Source: Salipiger thiooxidans (GTDB taxonomy: Bacteria; Pseudomonadota; Alphaproteobacteria; Rhodobacterales; Rhodobacteraceae). From it: a stretch of 64,000 bases of DNA. Below, piece after piece: positions 59,578 to 64,000 of this stretch (positions are counted from its first letter, which is position 1; each line of letters begins with the position of its first letter). The position numbers were made by a program, and so were the translations under genes. The notes beneath the pieces are model-generated. The model was not told the DNA's origin and made no database searches. It saw nothing but the letters and a program-made list of their open reading frames with translations. Location: assembly GCF_900102075.1 (NCBI RefSeq), contig NZ_FNAV01000007.1:124001-188000 (forward strand), given 5' to 3'.

Positions 59578-59605
59578 GGGGTGTCCGTGAGGACACCCCT
59601 TTTTT
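59578..59605 (+). terminator. Strong intrinsic terminator, usable from both sides
   Basis: GGGGTGTCC (59578-59586) pairs perfectly with GGACACCCC (59591-59599) over the tetraloop GTGA, followed by six T on the plus strand; five A precede the stem, so it could also work on the minus strand. It ends the transcript of the 59267 gene and isolates it from the exporter gene downstream. Confidence 0.9.
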
Positions 59606-59804
59606 GCGTGTGAGAGGGCAGCGCAGTCATTCACGAGACAACGGCAGCATACCTCTCATCAACCGAAGGTGATTGGCCCTCGACCCGCTTTCGGGAGACG
59701 TACGGACCGATGCACAGCGCCACGCCGTTCCGCGGCCCAGCTTCGTCGTGTCCATCAATTACCCATTGCCCTGTCGATCCAAACCCGCCAACGGGCCCGG
59801 AGCC

Positions 59805-61679
59805 ATGTTCCCCATGTTTGACCGCACCGTGAAAATCGAAACGCCGGATGCGCAGGACAACGCCGCGCCAGATCCGGCCTCCGCGCCCGCGTCCGAGAGC
59901 AAGGCGGCGCGGAAGAAGAGAAGGTCGCAGAAGTCCCGGCAGCGCATCCGGGCGCTCATTCTGTCGAGCCTCCGGTCGCAGTCGAAGACCTACATCATCG
60001 CCATCCTCGCCATGGTCGTCGGTGCCTCGGGTGCTGCGCTGACCGCGTGGGTGATGGAGGGCATCGTCGACGCGATGAACGACAGCGGCAACATGCGGCG
60101 GGTGTTCTCGGTCTCGGTCACGGTGGCGGCGATCTTCACGGTCAAGGGCCTCGCGAGCTACGTGCAGGCGGTGTTCATGACCCGGGCCGGAAACCGCATC
60201 GTGGCGATGCTGCAGATCCGGTTCTACGAGCAGTTGTTGCGGCAGGGCGTCGCCTTCTTCAACGTCAACGAATCCTCGAGCATCCTGCTGCACAGCTCGC
60301 GCAGCGCCCAGAAGGCGCGGCAGATCATCGACCTCGTCGTGACCTCCTTCGTTCGCGACATCCTCACGCTCTGCGGGCTGATCTTCGTGATGTTCTGGCA
60401 GCAGCCGGTGCTGACCCTCGTGGCGCTGGTGATCGGGCCGATCCTGATGGTCGTCGTCCGGGTGATCATCAAGCGGGTGCGCGCCATCGTCGAAAAGGAG
60501 ACGAGCTCGCTCACCGAAATCCTGAAGGTCACGCAGGAGACCGCCGCGGGCTTTGCGGTGATCAAGCTCTTCGGGCTCGAGGACCGGATGGCCGCGCGCA
60601 TGAACACCGCCGTGCGACAGGTCGAGGAGCGTTCCAACGCCGTCGCACGGATGCAGGCCATCACCTCGCCGCTGGTCGAGACGCTCTCGGGCCTCGTCAT
60701 CGCGGCGGTGGTGATGATCAGCGCCATCGACCTCTTCGACGGCCAGCCCACCACGCCGGGTCAGCTCATGTCCTTCATCACCGCGCTGCTCATGGCCTAC
60801 GAGCCGGCGAAGCGGCTGACCCGGCTGCGCGTGCGGCTCGAGGCGCTGATCAAGCCGGTGCACATGATGTTCGATCTGATCGAGACGCCGCCCGCCATCG
60901 GGACCGAGGACGAGACGCGCGACCTCGTCCCGGGGCCGGGCGAAATCGAGATGCGCGGGGTGTCGTTCGGCTATCGCGAGGGGCAGGACGTGCTTCGCGC
61001 GCTTGACCTGCGCTTCGAGGCGGGCAAGACCACGGCGCTCGTCGGACCGTCGGGCAGCGGCAAGTCCACCATCCTTCAACTGCTCATGCGGCTCTATGAT
61101 CCGACCTCGGGCGAGGTGGTGGTCGACGGGCAGGACCTGCGCCGGATCGCGCCGAAATCGCTGCATCGCACGCTGTCCTATGTCGGGCAGGAGACCTTCC
61201 TCTTCTCGACCACGGTGATGGACAACCTGCGGGTCGCCCGCCCCGATGCGAGCGACGAGGAGGTGATCGCCGCGGCGCGGAACGCCAATGCGCATGACTT
61301 CATCTCGGCGCTGCCACAGGGCTATCAGACCGAGGTTGGCGAGAACGGCGCGCTGCTGTCCGGCGGCCAGCGCCAGCGCCTCGCGATTGCGCGCGCCTTC
61401 CTGCGCAGCGGCCGGATTCTGCTGCTCGACGAGGCCACCAGCGCGCTCGATGCGGACTCCGAGCGGCTGATCCGCGAGGCGATGCAGCGGGTGAGCAGGG
61501 AGACGACGACCGTGGTCATCGCCCACCGCCTGTCGACGGTGATGGACGCCCATCGCATCCACTTCATCGAGGACGGGCAGGTGATCCAGTCGGGCAGCCC
61601 CTCCGAGCTGCTGCAGGCAGACGGGCCCTTCCGGGTGCTCTTCGAGCAGCAATTCGGCGGGATGGTGCAGGAGGCCTGA
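59805..61679 (+). CDS. ABC exporter, MsbA/lipid-A-type half transporter
   Basis: This 624-residue protein fuses a six-helix membrane domain (about 62-345) with a C-terminal ATPase: Walker A GPSGSGKST (414-422), Q-loop VGQETFLFS near 460, signature LSGGQRQ (518-524), Walker B ILLLDEATSALD (538-549) and switch H in VIAHRLST near 580. Such half transporters dimerise and export lipids, peptides or drugs; the MsbA group moves lipid A-type glycolipids. A charged N-terminal extension (residues 15-48, KKRRSQKSRQR) precedes the first helix. I use ATG 59805; earlier in-frame starts add sequence unlike the family, and ATG 59814 is also possible. Confidence 0.9.
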   Translation: MFPMFDRTVKIETPDAQDNAAPDPASAPASESKAARKKRRSQKSRQRIRALILSSLRSQSKTYIIAILAMVVGASGAALTAWVMEGIVDAMNDSGNMRRVFSVSVTVAAIFTVKGLASYVQAVFMTRAGNRIVAMLQIRFYEQLLRQGVAFFNVNESSSILLHSSRSAQKARQIIDLVVTSFVRDILTLCGLIFVMFWQQPVLTLVALVIGPILMVVVRVIIKRVRAIVEKETSSLTEILKVTQETAAGFAVIKLFGLEDRMAARMNTAVRQVEERSNAVARMQAITSPLVETLSGLVIAAVVMISAIDLFDGQPTTPGQLMSFITALLMAYEPAKRLTRLRVRLEALIKPVHMMFDLIETPPAIGTEDETRDLVPGPGEIEMRGVSFGYREGQDVLRALDLRFEAGKTTALVGPSGSGKSTILQLLMRLYDPTSGEVVVDGQDLRRIAPKSLHRTLSYVGQETFLFSTTVMDNLRVARPDASDEEVIAAARNANAHDFISALPQGYQTEVGENGALLSGGQRQRLAIARAFLRSGRILLLDEATSALDADSERLIREAMQRVSRETTTVVIAHRLSTVMDAHRIHFIEDGQVIQSGSPSELLQADGPFRVLFEQQFGGMVQEA

Positions 61680-61716
61680 GCGGGCTCCGTGCGGCCGTCA
61701 GCGGCCGACGCTGCGT

Positions 61717-62769
61717 TCAGTCCCGGCGGCCCGAGCGTCGGGCGGCGAAGCGCGCCAGCGGCGGGCCGAAGAACAGCACGATCAGGAAGCGCATGGTCTG
61801 CAGCGCCATGACGAAGGGCAGGTCGACCTGCGTCGAGGCGGCGATGATGGCGACGGAATCCATGCCTCCGGGGCTGGTCGCGAGATAGGCGGTCACCGGG
61901 TCGATGCCGAGCCAGAAATGCAGCATCGCCGCGAGGCAGCCGCTGAAGGCCAGCAGCGCGAGGATCGAGCCGATGATCTTCGGAAGCGCCCGCCACGCAT
62001 AGGCCAGAACGGCGGTGCTGAAGCCTAGTCCGATGCGCCAGCCGAGCATCGCGTAGGCCAGCGCGAGGAACCATTCCGGCAGTTGGAAATGACCGAGCCC
62101 GCTGACGTTGAGGACGATGCCCACCAGCATCGGCACCAGCATCTGGCCCGCGGGGATGCGCGACAGGCGCCCCAGCCAGCTTCCGCCCAAGATCAGCGCC
62201 GCGGTCACCGCCAGCGCCGACCAGTCGGGGGCGGGGAACCAGACCGTCTCGCCCGTGGCGCTGCCGCTGCCGTCGCCCCAGAGCCCGGCCAGCAGCGAGG
62301 CCGCGAGCGCCACGAAGAGCACCCGCAGGTACTGCATGAACGCCACGAGCCGCACGTCGGCGCCGAAGGCCTCGGCCATGAGCGTCATCGCCGTCGCGGC
62401 CCCGGGCCACGAGCCCCAGATCGCGGTGGTGCCGGGCAGCACGTTCCAGTGGCTCAGCATCAGTCCGAGCGCGGCGCTGGCCATCAGGATCAGGATCACC
62501 ACGCCCAGATAGATCGGCCAGTCCTCCGCGAGGTTGCTGAGCACCTCCATCGAGATCGACGAGGCCACGAGCACGCCCACGGTCGCCTGTGCCAGCTGGA
62601 AGGGGATCACCGGCACCCTCAGGCCGAAGCCCCGCGCGCCGCAGATGACGCCCGCAATCATCGGCCCTAGAAGCAGCGCCGCCGGGACCCCGACCAACTC
62701 CATTCCGACGCCGAAGATGAGCGACAGCGCAACGAGGACGCCCCATTTCTGTCCCGCTCTCATCGTCAT
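61717..62769 (-). CDS. AbrB-family membrane protein
   Basis: The 350-residue protein has about ten helices in two repeats, each with the AbrB pattern L-L-G-P-M-I-A-G near 33 and Q-M-L-V-P-M-L-V-G near 210, and the early W-G-S-W-P-G-A-A-T-A-M block near 125. The family was first named for ammonia-monooxygenase-linked or AbrB regulators, but members are membrane proteins of largely unknown, possibly transport, function. I choose ATG 62769, nine bases after the GGAAGGA site; ATG 62778 directly abuts that site and ATG 62763 is also in frame. It stands alone between convergent and same-strand neighbours. Confidence 0.85.
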   Translation of the reverse strand: MTMRAGQKWGVLVALSLIFGVGMELVGVPAALLLGPMIAGVICGARGFGLRVPVIPFQLAQATVGVLVASSISMEVLSNLAEDWPIYLGVVILILMASAALGLMLSHWNVLPGTTAIWGSWPGAATAMTLMAEAFGADVRLVAFMQYLRVLFVALAASLLAGLWGDGSGSATGETVWFPAPDWSALAVTAALILGGSWLGRLSRIPAGQMLVPMLVGIVLNVSGLGHFQLPEWFLALAYAMLGWRIGLGFSTAVLAYAWRALPKIIGSILALLAFSGCLAAMLHFWLGIDPVTAYLATSPGGMDSVAIIAASTQVDLPFVMALQTMRFLIVLFFGPPLARFAARRSGRRD

Positions 62770-62998
62770 CCGCTGCATTCCTTCCGATCTCGCCGGATAT
62801 CTCCGACATAGGCCGGAGATGTGCAATCGACATGCCGGGGTATTATTTGCCAGATCCGTGTGGCGCGGGGGCCGATCGGGGGCGGAGCCACGGCGATCCG
62901 CACACCTGCCACCTCCGGCCAGAGCGGGCGGAGGTGGCAGGCCCGGTGAAGATGCTGTCTGCCGCCGACGACCCCAAGGACGTCGCAGGACCCGACGC

Positions 62999-64000
62999 CT
63001 ACATCGTCACGCAGATCTTGCCGAAATGCGCGCCGCTTTCCTGATGGCGGAAGGCCTCGGCCAGGTCGGCGAGCGGGAAGCTGCGGTCGATGACGGGGCG
63101 GAGTTCCAGCGCCTCGAGGCCCCTGACAAAATCGAGCTGGTGCTGCCGCGAGCCGACGATCAGGCCCTGAAGGCGCTGTTGCCGGGCCATCAGCAGCGCG
63201 GTGGGGATCTCGCCCGAGCGGCCGGTCAGCACGCCGATCAGCGCAATATGGGCGCCCGGGCGGCCGGCGACGATCGACTGCGCCAGCGTCGCCGGCCCGC
63301 CGACCTCGACCACGATGTCGACGCCGCGCCCGCCGGTGAGACGGCGCATCTCCTCGCCCCATTCCGGCGTGGTGCGGTAGTTCATGACGTGATCGGCGCC
63401 GAGCGTGCGCAGACGGTCGAGCTTGGCATCCGAGGACGAGGTGGCGATCACCGTCGCCCCCATCGCCTTGGCCAGTTGCAGCGCGTAGATCGACACGCCG
63501 CCGGTGCCCAGCACGGCCACCGTGTCGCCAGCCTTGATCCCGGCATCGACCACCAGCGCGCGCCACGCGGTGAGGCCCGCGGTGGTGATCGTCGCGGCCT
63601 CTTCGTGGGTCCAGCCCTCCGGCGCGCGGGTGAACCACGAGGCGGGCAGGGTGACGCGCTCGCGGGCGTAGCCGTCGCGGCCGTCGCCGGGGGTGGTCGA
63701 GAAATCGCTGGGCCGGTCGTCGCCGGTCTGCCAGTCGGGGAAGAAGCAGGACACCACGCTGTCGCCCACTGCAAGACCGTCGACGCCCTCGCCCACGGCC
63801 TCGACCACGCCGGCCCCGTCGGCCATCGGGATGCGCCCGTCGGGCAGTGCGCCCTCGACCGCGCAGACGCGGTAGTCGTGGTAGTTGAGCGAGCTGGCGT
63901 GGATCCGAACGGTGATCTCGCCGGGACCGGGGGCGGCCGGGTCGCTCATGTCGCTCATCACGAGGTTGTCGAGCCCGCCGGGGGCCTTGATCGCCACCTG
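62999..64000 (-). CDS. MDR-family NAD(P)-dependent alcohol dehydrogenase / quinone-oxidoreductase-like (5' end outside window)
   Basis: About 334 residues are visible; the frame is open at the right edge, so the true start is beyond 64000 although a GTG at 63997 exists. It is a medium-chain dehydrogenase with the N-terminal GroES-like domain (H-A-S-S-L-N-Y-H-D-Y-R near 33-43) and the Rossmann motif V-L-G-T-G-G-V-S near 160. Cysteines for a structural zinc are absent, and no clear catalytic zinc trio is seen, placing it with zinc-free quinone oxidoreductase or crotonyl-reductase-like members. Substrate unknown. Confidence 0.85.
   Translation of the reverse strand, partial: QVAIKAPGGLDNLVMSDMSDPAAPGPGEITVRIHASSLNYHDYRVCAVEGALPDGRIPMADGAGVVEAVGEGVDGLAVGDSVVSCFFPDWQTGDDRPSDFSTTPGDGRDGYARERVTLPASWFTRAPEGWTHEEAATITTAGLTAWRALVVDAGIKAGDTVAVLGTGGVSIYALQLAKAMGATVIATSSSDAKLDRLRTLGADHVMNYRTTPEWGEEMRRLTGGRGVDIVVEVGGPATLAQSIVAGRPGAHIALIGVLTGRSGEIPTALLMARQQRLQGLIVGSRQHQLDFVRGLEALELRPVIDRSFPLADLAEAFRHQESGAHFGKICVTM

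Noticed and set aside
58984-59613. 209-residue plus-strand frame overlapping the small secreted protein.
   Set aside because: The product is Arg-rich without family features, and overlaps in another frame a gene with signal peptide, ribosome site and terminator.

Overview
This is a 64 kb stretch of very GC-rich, densely packed bacterial DNA. Gene content (four TRAP transporters, two tripartite tricarboxylate transporters, two NitT/TauT-type ABC importers, seven local regulators of GntR, LysR and TetR type, cuckoo/CcsR-type anti-Shine-Dalgarno RNA hairpins) points to an alphaproteobacterium of the Rhodobacteraceae (Roseobacter group, Salipiger/Pelagibaca-like). No tRNA, rRNA, IS element, phage gene, CRISPR or replication gene was seen. 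The window reads as a string of self-contained catabolic cassettes, each with its own importer, enzymes and regulator, as is common on roseobacter chromids and large plasmids (the last point is inference).

Layout. (1) 1-4655: TRAP permeases (the small one cut by the window edge), malonyl-CoA decarboxylase and malonyl-CoA synthetase: malonate uptake and use. (2) 4728-12216: uxuB and uxuA divergent from a GntR regulator, a TRAP transporter and an L-idonate/L-gulonate 5-dehydrogenase: hexuronate or aldonate use through fructuronate and mannonate. (3) 12232-19003, minus strand: aspartate-dehydrogenase-like enzyme, NitT/TauT ABC importer with two permeases, VOC protein, 2-hydroxyacid dehydrogenase and a terminal LysR. 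(4) 19259-25949: FAH-family hydrolase, RraA-like aldolase, beta-hydroxyacid dehydrogenase and TauE exporter, divergent from a second ABC importer ending in a GntR gene. The shared promoter carries two almost identical inverted 17-bp sites. (5) 26193-33346: GntR, gulonate-3-dehydrogenase-like enzyme and BKACE beta-keto-acid cleavage enzyme, divergent from a TRAP transporter and two SDRs. (6) 33436-44668: TetR divergent from two hyuA/hyuB pairs that flank a TRAP transporter, with a perfect inverted repeat at the promoter. (7) 44773-45012: decayed SDR remnant. (8) 45026-57908: two tandem, paralogous-looking modules, each with a TctABC transporter, a leaderless sulfatase and a divergent LysR; the first also carries a TauE exporter and its TIGR02186 partner. 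(9) 57909-59604: mostly non-coding, with an RNA of two tandem hairpins that present CCUCCUCCC loops, a small secreted protein and a bidirectional terminator. (10) 59805-64000: MsbA-like ABC exporter, AbrB-family permease and a partial MDR-family oxidoreductase.

The most novel-looking parts are the duplicated TTT-sulfatase modules (import of an intact sulfate ester, cytoplasmic desulfation, sulfate or sulfite export), the BKACE/3-hydroxyacid dehydrogenase/TRAP locus (a predicted 3-hydroxy acid to 3-keto acid cleavage route) and the doubled HyuAB/TRAP operon. Substrates for all of these are inferred from context only.
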